Shown here piece after piece: positions 10,621 through 17,955 of a DNA stretch of 64,000 nt. Each line of letters starts with the position of its first letter. The stretch's first letter is position 1. The notes beneath the pieces were generated by a model. The model saw only the letters and a program-made list of their open reading frames with translations, searched no databases and was not told the origin of the DNA. The position numbers and the translations under genes are program-made. This DNA is from Synechococcus sp. CB0101 (GTDB lineage: Bacteria; Cyanobacteriota; Cyanobacteriia; PCC-6307; Cyanobiaceae): assembly GCF_000179235.2 (NCBI RefSeq), contig NZ_CP039373.1, positions 1,457,860 through 1,521,859 of the forward strand. The letters are read 5' to 3'.

Positions 10621-11097
10621 TTACCAGCTCACACCGTGCAGCTTGGGCAGCGGAGCGGTCTTGAAGGTGGTGGCAAACAGCCGTGGAATCACGCGGCTGT
10701 TGTACACCCGAAATTCGCGCACCACGCTGGCGCCTTCCTCGCGCACAGCCTGGTTGAGCACCACTGAGCCATCGGGATCCGACACAGAACGGTGGAAGGT
10801 GCCGGGCGGGATGCGCAGGATGTCGCCACCCGTCTCCAGGCGAACAATGTGGTACGGGTAATTCCAGCCGAAGTTCACCAGATAGAAGGTGCGACCTCCA
10901 TGCAGGGCTAGGAGGTTGTCCTCTTGGTGGGGGTGCAGATAGAACTGCCAGGCTCCTGTTTTCTCCTCATCGGGGGGGCTAACGGCCGGCCCGGAGTGAA
11001 TCACCAGATCGCGGGCGTTGGATTCGGCAACGGTGATGTCGAAGAAACGCACCGCGGGGGTATCGCGGAACTTTTCATAAGGAATGAGCTCAAACAT
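10621..11097 (-). CDS. Cupin-fold protein of unknown function
   Basis: From ATG 11095-11097 (MFELIPYEKF) the product has 158 residues; an upstream in-frame start at 11178 would add 27 low-complexity residues. It has a cupin-like metal site: HPHQEDNLLALHGGRTFY in motif 1 and PPGTFHRSVSD in motif 2. Cupins include dioxygenases, isomerases and sensors, so substrate cannot be assigned. It stands alone between a small unknown gene and an NtcA-type site at 11303-11316 upstream. Confidence 0.75.
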   Translation of the reverse strand: MFELIPYEKFRDTPAVRFFDITVAESNARDLVIHSGPAVSPPDEEKTGAWQFYLHPHQEDNLLALHGGRTFYLVNFGWNYPYHIVRLETGGDILRIPPGTFHRSVSDPDGSVVLNQAVREEGASVVREFRVYNSRVIPRLFATTFKTAPLPKLHGVSW

Positions 11098-11302
11098 CGG
11101 CGCTCGTTCCGATGCAATGGGCTCATGGGATCGGCTTTCGCGTTCAAGCGAGTCTTGCTGGAGGGGGAGCGAAACCATGGCGAAGGGAGAGGCGGCGGCC
11201 CAGGGGATTGGTCAATGAACCGCACTCGCAAGCGCTTCATGGTTCGCAGCACTACGTAATCAACCTTTCCACAGACCAGTGATTCAGGTGGTTTTGCAAT
11301 CA

Positions 11303-11316
11303 GTAGCGTTGGTTAC
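11303..11316. promoter_or_regulatory. Consensus NtcA-type box GTA-N8-TAC
   Basis: GTAGCGTTGGTTAC fits GTA-N8-TAC exactly. It lies 19 bases before the ORF at 11335 and about 206 bases upstream of the cupin start. For classical NtcA activation it is too close to the rightward ATG, so it would suit the leftward cupin gene or act as a repressing site for the rightward ORF. Confidence 0.4.
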
Positions 11317-11334
11317 ACCTCTGGCCGAGCTCCG

Positions 11335-11712
11335 ATGACGGCACCCCCGAGCAGCTGCACCCATCAAGGCTGGCGATCCGGCGTGACCAGCGCAGCCTTC
11401 ACGGCCCGCAAGCAACAGGCCTTGGCCCTCCTGCTCACGCGTCAGTTGATGGATGCGCAGTTTGTGCGCGCCGACGCGGCAGGCAGCAATCGCCTTTGGC
11501 AAGAGGTGGCCGACCTCGACCTCAATCCCGATCGCATCCTGCACCTGCTCTACTGCGGTCTCGACGGCAGCGATCGCCAGGCCCTAGCCGACCAGGACGA
11601 CGCCTGGATCCAAGCTCAGCCATCAGCCCAACCGACGCGGGGCTGGGGCTTACGCCATCTCCACCTCGGGCGTGGGCTGCGGCGCCCTCAGGCTTCCCTC
11701 AACCCTGTTTGA
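11335..11712 (+). CDS. Hypothetical protein, 125 aa
   Basis: The frame from ATG 11335 encodes 125 residues. The middle (ARKQQALALLLTRQLMDAQFVRAD, then LDLNPDRILHLLYCGLDG) looks like a helical soluble protein, while the last 30 residues look like non-coding translation. It overlaps the cobA 3' end by 14 bases on the opposite strand. It could be a genuine lineage-specific gene with an altered C-terminus. No family recognised. Confidence 0.45.
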   Translation: MTAPPSSCTHQGWRSGVTSAAFTARKQQALALLLTRQLMDAQFVRADAAGSNRLWQEVADLDLNPDRILHLLYCGLDGSDRQALADQDDAWIQAQPSAQPTRGWGLRHLHLGRGLRRPQASLNPV

Positions 11713-12493
11713 GCGGGATCGGCATCTCCACAGCAGCGGGCTCAGGCGCACAACTCTCCACCCGCTGATTCACCACCTCACCGATCACCACGATCGAGGG
11801 GGAAGCGAGCTCTGCCTCAGACACAGCAGCCGCCAACCCGGCCAGATCGGCAATCACCGAGCGCTGACCGCGCACCGTGCCCTGCTGCACCGCCGCAGCC
11901 GGGGTGGTGGGCGCGAGGCCTCCCGCGATCAACTCCTCGCAGATGTGGGGCAGGTTGTGCAGGCCCATGTAGATCACCAAGCCATCGCTGCTGCGCGCCA
12001 ACGCGCGCCAATCCACACTCGGGCGCGCTTTATCGATTTCCTCGTGGCCGGTCACGAAGGTGACGGAGCTGCCGGCACGGCGATGGGTCACAGGAATCCC
12101 CACATAGGCGGGGGCGGCGATGCCGGCGGTCACCCCGGGCACCACCTCCACCGCCACCCCATGGCGCTCCAGGTGGGCCGCTTCTTCTCCACCCCGACCA
12201 AACAAAAAGGGATCGCCGCCCTTGAGCCGCACCACGCAGCGATGCCGGCCGGCCAGCTCCACCAACACCGCGTTGGTGCTGGGCTGAGGCACGGAATGGT
12301 GGCCGCGCCGCTTGCCCACAAAGTGCTGCTCGGCCGTGGCCGGCACCAGCGCCAATACCTCCCGCGGCACGAGCGAGTCGTACACGAGGGCATCGCAGCT
12401 GCTCAGCAGCCGATGGGCCTTGATCGTGAGCAGATCGGGATCGCCAGGACCGGCGCCCACCAGATACACCTTGCCGATGCTGGACTCCGTCAT
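11699..12493 (-). CDS. cobA: Uroporphyrinogen-III C-methyltransferase (siroheme pathway)
   Basis: The enzyme methylates uroporphyrinogen III at C2 and C7 with SAM to precorrin-2, the branch point to siroheme and cobalamin. From ATG 12491-12493 the product has 264 residues. It shows the family's VYLVGAGPGDPDLLT N-terminus, VRLKGGDPFLFGRGGEE, and VPGVTAGIAAPAYVGIPVTHR. It is a stand-alone SUMT, not the CysG fusion. It overlaps the upstream CbiX-like gene as ATGA. Siroheme supply fits the nearby nirA. Confidence 0.95.
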   Translation of the reverse strand: MTESSIGKVYLVGAGPGDPDLLTIKAHRLLSSCDALVYDSLVPREVLALVPATAEQHFVGKRRGHHSVPQPSTNAVLVELAGRHRCVVRLKGGDPFLFGRGGEEAAHLERHGVAVEVVPGVTAGIAAPAYVGIPVTHRRAGSSVTFVTGHEEIDKARPSVDWRALARSSDGLVIYMGLHNLPHICEELIAGGLAPTTPAAAVQQGTVRGQRSVIADLAGLAAAVSEAELASPSIVVIGEVVNQRVESCAPEPAAVEMPIPLKQG

Positions 12494-13149
12494 GGCAGGT
12501 TGCGCAGCAGGGTGAACACCAGGTCTCGGGTGGCAGGGCGCTCGAGCAAGGCCGGAGCTTCGAAGCCCGCATCCTCTAGCTGAGCGGTGATCCGGTTGGG
12601 GGCCAACGCGAGGGGGAACGGGCCGCCACCAGCTCCGTCCACCGTCCACTCACTGATCAATGGGCGCTCCACACGCTGCGACAGAGCGCTCAGATAGCGA
12701 TCAGCCACGCCGGGGCGCAAGGGGTGGTGCAGCACCGAACCAGAGCCAGCCGTAGCCACCAGGTGGTGGAGGTGCTCCAGCCACGCAGGCCAAGCCCCCA
12801 GAAACGGCAACAGCACCACCTCATGGCCCGCCGTGCGCAGCCGGGCCCGCAGGGCCGGAAGATCAAAGCGGGCATGGCTGCCGGGCGTGAGCAGCAACGG
12901 CACCACCAACAGCCGCTCTCCAGGCGGCAGCGCCACCGGATCAGCGGTGAGCGGCTGCACCCACACCGGCGCAGGCCGCTGCTCAGCCAAGGCGCCCAAC
13001 GCCTGCTCGAGCACGGCAGGAACCACACCACCGCTGTGGCCATGCACCACCACCAACAGCGACCAGGGGCCACGGCGCCGCAGGTTCCGTAGCAACGGCC
13101 ACCACTCCCTGGAGCCGTGGACTGGTGAAGTCGGCACATCGCCTGTCAT
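12490..13149 (-). CDS. CbiX/SirB-like chelatase family protein
   Basis: From ATG 13147-13149 the product has 219 residues. It carries the CbiX-type core: LLVVVHGHSGG with the putative metal-binding His, and LLVVPLLLTPGSHARFDLP resembling the second His site. The family inserts Co2+ or Fe2+ into sirohydrochlorin. The stop overlaps the cobA ATG, so the pair probably supplies siroheme for nitrite reductase. Ferrochelatase versus cobaltochelatase activity cannot be told from sequence alone. A long upstream in-frame extension to 13398 is ignored as low-complexity. Confidence 0.75.
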   Translation of the reverse strand: MTGDVPTSPVHGSREWWPLLRNLRRRGPWSLLVVVHGHSGGVVPAVLEQALGALAEQRPAPVWVQPLTADPVALPPGERLLVVPLLLTPGSHARFDLPALRARLRTAGHEVVLLPFLGAWPAWLEHLHHLVATAGSGSVLHHPLRPGVADRYLSALSQRVERPLISEWTVDGAGGGPFPLALAPNRITAQLEDAGFEAPALLERPATRDLVFTLLRNLP

Positions 13150-13158
13150 GCCTTCACC

Positions 13159-13377
13159 ATGCCATCGCAGCGCCCCATCCCCAGCTCGCGACGCAGCCGC
13201 ACCGCTCGGCCGCAAAGCAGGAGCACTCGCCGGTCCAGCGAGCGGTTCAACGCCGACACCACCGACACACGCTGGCGCCGCGAGCTGGATGCCGATCTGA
13301 TGGCGATGGGCCGGGTCTGGCAGATGATCCGCTACGGCGCTGTGCGGATGCTCGGCGAAATCGGCCGTCAATACTGA
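13159..13377 (+). CDS. Small basic hypothetical protein, 72 aa
   Basis: The frame from ATG 13159 gives 72 residues: an arginine/serine-rich N-terminal half and a more ordered C-terminal half (RWRRELDADLMAMGRVWQMI) that looks like an amphipathic helix. It begins nine bases from the divergent CbiX-like start. No family recognised; the C-terminal half reads as a real protein, so a later start is possible. Confidence 0.5.
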   Translation: MPSQRPIPSSRRSRTARPQSRSTRRSSERFNADTTDTRWRRELDADLMAMGRVWQMIRYGAVRMLGEIGRQY

Positions 13378-13440
13378 AGATCGGCTCACCACGAGCATCT
13401 GAGAACCGCATCATCAACTCGGATGACGCGCCCTTCTCAA

Positions 13441-13454
13441 GTAGCGGTTGACAC
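13441..13454. promoter_or_regulatory. NtcA-like site upstream of nirA
   Basis: GTAGCGGTTGACAC matches GTA-N8-TAC with one mismatch (CAC for TAC). It lies about 205 bases before the nirA ATG in a 282-base gap (13378-13659). nirA is a classic NtcA target in cyanobacteria. No strong -10 element was found at the expected spacing, so the call is tentative. The rest of the gap shows no gene I can support. Confidence 0.4.
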
Positions 13455-13659
13455 CATTCGCCAAGCCCACGGCATTCGTAGCAACAGCAACAAACGCCCT
13501 GCCGGGCCGAATGGCTTAATCACACCAACCAAGCCGTGCTGTTCGTTCTGAAGCGGCCTGGAGACAGCGCACCCCCATGCAGCGCGCCGAACCGTGTCTC
13601 GGTTCGAGCCCGACAACGCTGGCTCCAGTTCCACTCAGACCATTTCCTCAACAGCAGCC

Positions 13660-15234
13660 ATGGTGGTTAGCCCATCCATCACTGACGAGTCCCCTCAACC
13701 CGGCGCCTTGGCGCCTTGGCTCGAGGGCAAAAAACTCAACAAGATCGAGCAGAACAAAGCCGCGAAAGACGGTCTGCTCGTGGGCAGCGAGATCGAACGG
13801 TTTGCCCAGCTCGGCTGGGAAAACGTCGATGAGACCGACCTCCAACTTCGGCTCAAGTGGTACGGAATGTTCTGGCGCCCGAAAACGCCAGGGCTGTTCA
13901 TGCTGCGCCTGCGCGTGCCCAACGGTGTGATCAGCGCCGAACAACTGCGCGTGGTGGGCGGCATCGTGGCCCGCTACGGCACCAACGGCAGTGCCGATAT
14001 CACCACCCGCCAGAACATCCAGCTGCGCGGTGTTCTGCTGGAAGATCTCCCCGAGATTCTGAGCCGTCTGCAGGAGGTGGGGCTCACCACCATCCAATCC
14101 GCCTTCGACAACCCCCGCAACGTGACCGGCAATCCCATTGCCGGCATCGACCCCCACGAAATCGTGGACACGCGGCCTTACACGGTTGAGCTGGAGAACT
14201 ACCTCACCAACAACCGCGCCGGCAATCCGGAATTCTCCAACCTGCCGCGCAAGTGGAACACCGCTGTTGCCGGAGCTCGCGACAACTTCCTGCTCCACAA
14301 CGACATCGTGTTCCACCCGGTGGAGCGCAACGGTGAACTGGGCTTTGGGGTGTGGATCGGCGGCATTCTCTCCTCGCAGATGAATGCCTACGCCATTCCC
14401 CTCAACGCCTGGGTTCGCCCCGATCAGATCTGCGCCATCACCGGAGCGGTGATCAAGATCTGGCGCGACAACGGCGAGCGCGACAAGCGCCCCAAAGGCC
14501 GCTTCCGCCTGTATCTCGATCAGGTTGGGCTCGACGCCTTCCGTTCGATGGTGGAAGAGCGCTTCGGCCCGCTCACCCCGGACCCGGGCTCAGTGTTTGA
14601 TCACGAACCCCGCAGCCACTACGGCATTCATGCCCAGAAGCAGGAAGGCCTGCACTACGCAGGCCTGCACGTGCCGGTGGGTCGCCTCAAGGCCGACGAC
14701 TTCCAGGATCTGGCGGGGCTTGCGGAACGCTATGGCGACGGCGACATCCGCCTCACCGAAGACCAGAACGTGATCCTCAGCGGGATCGCCTCCGAGCAAA
14801 TCCCTGCCTTCCAGGCCGAGCCACTGCTGCAGCGCTTCAGCCTGACCCCGAGCCATCTGGCGGCCGGCACCGTGAGCTGCACGGGCAACACCTACTGCAG
14901 CTTCGCCCTCACCAACACCAAGGATCAGGCCCTCACCGCCGCCGAAGAACTCGACCGCGAGCTGGAGCTGGCCGAGGAGCTGAAGATCCATTGGACCGGC
15001 TGCCCCAACACCTGCGGCCAGGCCTACATGGGGGCCATTGGCCTCACCGGCACCAAAGCCCGCAACCCTGAGGGCGGCATGGGCGAGGGCTACGACATCA
15101 CCGTCGGTGGCTCCCAGGGGGCCAACCCTCAGATCGGTGAACTGCATCGCAAAGCCGTACCCGCCAGCGAGGTGAAACAGGTGCTCAAGGAGCTGCTGAT
15201 CGAGCAGTTCGGCGCCAAGCCTCGCCAGCACTGA
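13660..15234 (+). CDS. nirA: Ferredoxin-nitrite reductase NirA
   Basis: NirA reduces nitrite to ammonium with six electrons from ferredoxin using a [4Fe-4S]-siroheme centre. From ATG 13660 the product has 524 residues. The cluster ligands are visible as Cys407 and Cys413 (CTGNTYC) and Cys448 and Cys452 (CPNTC). The siroheme-binding TTRQNIQLRG and the LTEDQNVIL half-repeats are intact. A GTG at 13594 would extend the protein by 22 residues. It heads a cluster with a channel protein downstream and siroheme genes upstream. Confidence 0.98.
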   Translation: MVVSPSITDESPQPGALAPWLEGKKLNKIEQNKAAKDGLLVGSEIERFAQLGWENVDETDLQLRLKWYGMFWRPKTPGLFMLRLRVPNGVISAEQLRVVGGIVARYGTNGSADITTRQNIQLRGVLLEDLPEILSRLQEVGLTTIQSAFDNPRNVTGNPIAGIDPHEIVDTRPYTVELENYLTNNRAGNPEFSNLPRKWNTAVAGARDNFLLHNDIVFHPVERNGELGFGVWIGGILSSQMNAYAIPLNAWVRPDQICAITGAVIKIWRDNGERDKRPKGRFRLYLDQVGLDAFRSMVEERFGPLTPDPGSVFDHEPRSHYGIHAQKQEGLHYAGLHVPVGRLKADDFQDLAGLAERYGDGDIRLTEDQNVILSGIASEQIPAFQAEPLLQRFSLTPSHLAAGTVSCTGNTYCSFALTNTKDQALTAAEELDRELELAEELKIHWTGCPNTCGQAYMGAIGLTGTKARNPEGGMGEGYDITVGGSQGANPQIGELHRKAVPASEVKQVLKELLIEQFGAKPRQH

Positions 15235-15320
15235 TCGGTCCTGGCGCGCAGATCACGGCCGCGGCGCTGCTCTTTTGAAGCCCGGCTCCCTGCCTGCCGC
15301 ACCCCCATCCTCCACACGCC

Positions 15321-15455
15321 ATGCCTTCCTCCAACCAACGCGATCTCTTCTCTCGCTTTGTGAACTGGCTCAGCAGCAGCGGCCAGGACAAACCGCCGAT
15401 CAGCCGCAACAGCCGCGATCTCCTCTCACGCCTGATGAACCGCATCAGCGGCTGA
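15321..15455 (+). CDS. Microprotein with two tandem repeats, 44 aa
   Basis: A short frame from ATG 15321 encodes 44 residues made of two copies of one unit: NQRDLFSRFVNWLS (residues 5-18) and NSRDLLSRLMNRIS (30-43), sharing NxRDLxSRxxNxxS. Each unit is a potential amphipathic helix, linked by a Gln/Asp/Lys/Pro-Pro hinge. It lies in the nirA to channel gap. The repeat conserved at protein level argues for a real gene. No recognised family, and the ribosome site is weak. Confidence 0.55.
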   Translation: MPSSNQRDLFSRFVNWLSSSGQDKPPISRNSRDLLSRLMNRISG

Positions 15456-15501
15456 ATTCAGCCATTCGTTCCAGTCAACCCAAACCAGCGCAACGCAAGC
15501 C

Positions 15502-16413
15502 ATGAGTGCAACAGCATCACAGATGGACTACGTCCTACCCAATGAACTTGTCGACGGCATGATCGCCGCCGGCGGCAAGAAAGCCACGGTCAGCGTGAAG
15601 AACCTGCTGATCCGCGGTTTCTACTCCGGCGCAATCTTGGGCTTGGCCGTGATCCTCGCTCTCACTGTGGCCGCACAGTCGGGCATGCCCTTCCTGGGAT
15701 CGTTGCTGTTCCCCTTCGGCTTCGCCAGCATCGTGCTCTTCGGCATGGAGCTGGTCACGGGCAACTTTGCGTTGTTGCCCATGAGCGTTTGGGCAGGCAA
15801 GAGCAGCTGGAGTGCCACCTTCCGCAACTGGATCTGGGTGTGGATCGGCAACTTCATCGGCACAGCCGTTGTTGCCCTAATCATGTGGGCCAGCCTCACT
15901 AGCGCCGGCACCGTTGAACCTCTGGCGGCTGCCGATGGCGGCAAAGGCTGGCAGGTGGTGGCAGCCACGATCATCAAGCTCAACAAGCTGAACGTGGTGA
16001 CCAAATACGAAGCCCTCGGGGGCACAGGTTTCTTCCTGGCCTTCCTGCGTGGCGTGGTGGCGAACTGGCTGGTTTGCCTGGGCGTGACCATGGCTCTGGT
16101 GAGCAAGAGCGTGCCCGGCAAACTTCTGGCCTGCTGGCTTCCCATCACTGCTTTCCAAACGATGGGCATGGAGCACATCGTGGTGAATCAGTTCCTGCAC
16201 ACCGCCGGCCCCCTGCTGGGTTCCGGGGTGCCCTTCAGCAAGGTGATCGTGTGGAACTTCATCCCGGTCACCGCCGGCAACATCGTGGGCGGAATGGTGT
16301 TCATCGGGATGCTCTTCTACAGCACCCACCGCACCAAGATCACCAACGTGCTGCCCAAGGAGCACGATGAGAAGCTCGAGCGTGAGCTCGCCGCCGAACT
16401 GGGCGCCCGCTGA
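15502..16413 (+). CDS. Formate/nitrite transporter family channel
   Basis: The 303-residue membrane protein has the FNT fold: six predicted helices, LFPFGFASIVLFGMELVTGNF in the first half and a GMEHIVVNQF segment matching the second half-repeat. FNT pentamers pass nitrite, formate or related anions. Position directly after nirA and before a helical-repeat protein makes nitrite the likely substrate. Symbols focA or nirC are used for relatives but neither is proven here. Confidence 0.9.
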   Translation: MSATASQMDYVLPNELVDGMIAAGGKKATVSVKNLLIRGFYSGAILGLAVILALTVAAQSGMPFLGSLLFPFGFASIVLFGMELVTGNFALLPMSVWAGKSSWSATFRNWIWVWIGNFIGTAVVALIMWASLTSAGTVEPLAAADGGKGWQVVAATIIKLNKLNVVTKYEALGGTGFFLAFLRGVVANWLVCLGVTMALVSKSVPGKLLACWLPITAFQTMGMEHIVVNQFLHTAGPLLGSGVPFSKVIVWNFIPVTAGNIVGGMVFIGMLFYSTHRTKITNVLPKEHDEKLERELAAELGAR

Positions 16414-16416
16414 TCC

Positions 16417-17214
16417 ATGCCCTCCACTGCCGCTGCCAACAGCGTGCTCTCTCCTGAGGAGCACGCGGACCTCGCTGCCCGGCTGGGTCGATGGCGGCGG
16501 CAACCCCTCAGCCCAGAAGAACTGGCTGAACTCTTGCCCCGGATCGCCGAGCCCGATCTGGCCCTCGCTGTTGGCGAGCGGCTGGGGATGGCCGGCCCCG
16601 GGGCGATTGCGTTGATCTTGGACCTCTGCTGCGATGGAGGGTGCAGCCTTCCGCTGATCCGCGCCCTGGGCATCTGCCATCACCCACAAGCGAAGGATCA
16701 ACTGCTGCAGTGGCTGGACCCAGCAGGACCCCTGCGCCCAGCCGTGCTTGAAGCGCTGGCCTGCTGGAGCCAGGAGATTGATCTGGCCATCATTGAATCG
16801 GCCCTCACCGCGCCCGCCCAAGCCGAGCGACTGGCGGGCTTAGCCCTGCTCACCTTCCGCAGCCGCAGCCTGAGCACCGATGCGTTCCTCACGCTGACCC
16901 AACCCCTCCTGAGCGATCTGCGCGTTGAGGTGGTGATTGCCACGTTGAGGCTCCTTCAACGCCGCCAAGAACCCGAAGTTCTGGCCGTTCTGGATTCCTG
17001 CATTGATGCCGACCAGCTGCCCGGCGTGGCGGAAACAGCCATCCAGGCCCTGGGCTGCATCTCCAGCCACGACAGCTGCCGCCTGCTGATTGCACGCTTG
17101 AGACAGCTGCAGCACACACCGCTGGAACACTGCATCCGGCGACAACTCCAGGCGCAGGTGCGTCATCGCACCTGGCTGGAGCAACAGCTGCGCGAGCAGG
17201 ATCTGACGCTCTGA
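16417..17214 (+). CDS. HEAT-like helical repeat protein
   Basis: The 265-residue product starts three bases after the channel gene, so it is co-transcribed. It is leucine- and alanine-rich with repeated helical pairs (for example LSDLRVEVVIATLRLLQRRQ, and AETAIQALGCISS) typical of HEAT or armadillo-like repeats. Such repeats mediate protein contacts and, in cyanobacteria, can resemble phycobilin lyase subunits. Linkage to nirA suggests a role in nitrite assimilation or enzyme assembly, but function is unproven. Confidence 0.65.
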   Translation: MPSTAAANSVLSPEEHADLAARLGRWRRQPLSPEELAELLPRIAEPDLALAVGERLGMAGPGAIALILDLCCDGGCSLPLIRALGICHHPQAKDQLLQWLDPAGPLRPAVLEALACWSQEIDLAIIESALTAPAQAERLAGLALLTFRSRSLSTDAFLTLTQPLLSDLRVEVVIATLRLLQRRQEPEVLAVLDSCIDADQLPGVAETAIQALGCISSHDSCRLLIARLRQLQHTPLEHCIRRQLQAQVRHRTWLEQQLREQDLTL

Positions 17215-17228
17215 TTCAGCAAGACATC

Positions 17229-17252
17229 AAAAAAGCCCGCCGAAGCGGGCTT
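17229..17252 (-). terminator. Rho-independent terminator of cynS
   Basis: On the minus strand AAGCCCGC-TTCG-GCGGGCTT forms an eight-base stem with a UUCG-type tetraloop, and runs into TTTT. It follows the cynS stop. In the plus direction no T run follows, so it mainly serves cynS but could stall the convergent transcript. Confidence 0.85.
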
Positions 17253-17270
17253 GCTGGGTGAAGGATTACT

Positions 17271-17753
17271 TCACCATTTTTTGTAGGGCAAAAACTTGCC
17301 GCACATCGTCACCTTGACACGATCCCCAGCAGGATCAACCACTTTGTCGACATCGAGGGTGAAATCAATCGCACTCATGATGCCGTCGCCGAACTTCTCC
17401 TGAATCACATCCTTGAGCGGCATGCCATACACCTGCATGATCTCGTAGAAGCGGTAGATCAGGGGATCTGTGGGGATCACAGGATCAAGACCGCCCTTGG
17501 TGGGATAGGCCTGCAGTGCTTCGGTGATCGCCGGATCAAGGCTCAGGAGTTCAGCCAACTTGCTGGCCTCTTCAGCCGATGCCGTGGACTGGCCGTAGAA
17601 CAAAGAAGCGATCCACACTTCATCACGACCCAACGCCGCCTCAAGGTCAGCGAAGCTCAAACCTTTGGCCTTCTTGGCCGCCATGAGCGTGGCTGTGATT
17701 GTGGCCTGAGAGGGAGCCGCAAGGGAGGGCATTGCAGCGGGGGTAACAGTCAT
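17271..17753 (-). CDS. cynS: Cyanate hydratase
   Basis: Cyanase converts cyanate and bicarbonate to ammonium and CO2. The 160-residue product is standard length with the catalytic triad Arg101, Glu104 and Ser127 (in [10 protein letters not shown] and [10 protein letters not shown]), offset by five from E. coli numbering. The N-terminal helical domain is intact. No cynABD transporter genes are adjacent, unlike in many cyanobacteria, so it may use internal cyanate or a distant importer. A GTA-N8-TAC palindrome lies 130 bases upstream. Confidence 0.97.
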   Translation of the reverse strand: MTVTPAAMPSLAAPSQATITATLMAAKKAKGLSFADLEAALGRDEVWIASLFYGQSTASAEEASKLAELLSLDPAITEALQAYPTKGGLDPVIPTDPLIYRFYEIMQVYGMPLKDVIQEKFGDGIMSAIDFTLDVDKVVDPAGDRVKVTMCGKFLPYKKW

Positions 17754-17878
17754 ACCAAAAGCCGCATTCGCGGCAAAACAGCAACGGAACGCTCAGAAAA
17801 GAAGCGCCGTTCCGGGTTCAAGAATCGCCCGACCCAAGACTTCAACAATGCAGCCGTTGCAACCGAAGACCACTCCAA

Positions 17879-17900
17879 TCTGGTAGCGGTCGCTACCAGA
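17879..17900. promoter_or_regulatory. NtcA-type box within a 22-base inverted repeat
   Basis: The core GTAGCGGTCGCTAC (17883-17896) fits GTA-N8-TAC exactly. It sits in an inverted repeat with ten-base arms TCTGGTAGCG and CGCTACCAGA and a two-base centre. It lies between divergent cynS and the TrpD-like gene. NtcA control of cyn genes is known in cyanobacteria, so activation of cynS is the simplest reading. Confidence 0.6.
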
Positions 17901-17955
17901 AGCGGTCCCTCCGGCGCGCAGAATCGCAGTTGAGACCCAGCTTTAGCGAAATCGT

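Noticed and set aside
12494-12649. Long N-terminal extension of cobA to 12649
   Set aside because: It lies inside the CbiX-like coding region in another frame and has no SUMT homology; ATG 12493 matches the family start.
13586-13625. tRNA-like T-arm (GGTTCGAGCCC) near 13601
   Set aside because: No cloverleaf can be completed: the acceptor and anticodon arms do not pair at the needed spacing, and the sequence belongs to the nirA leader.
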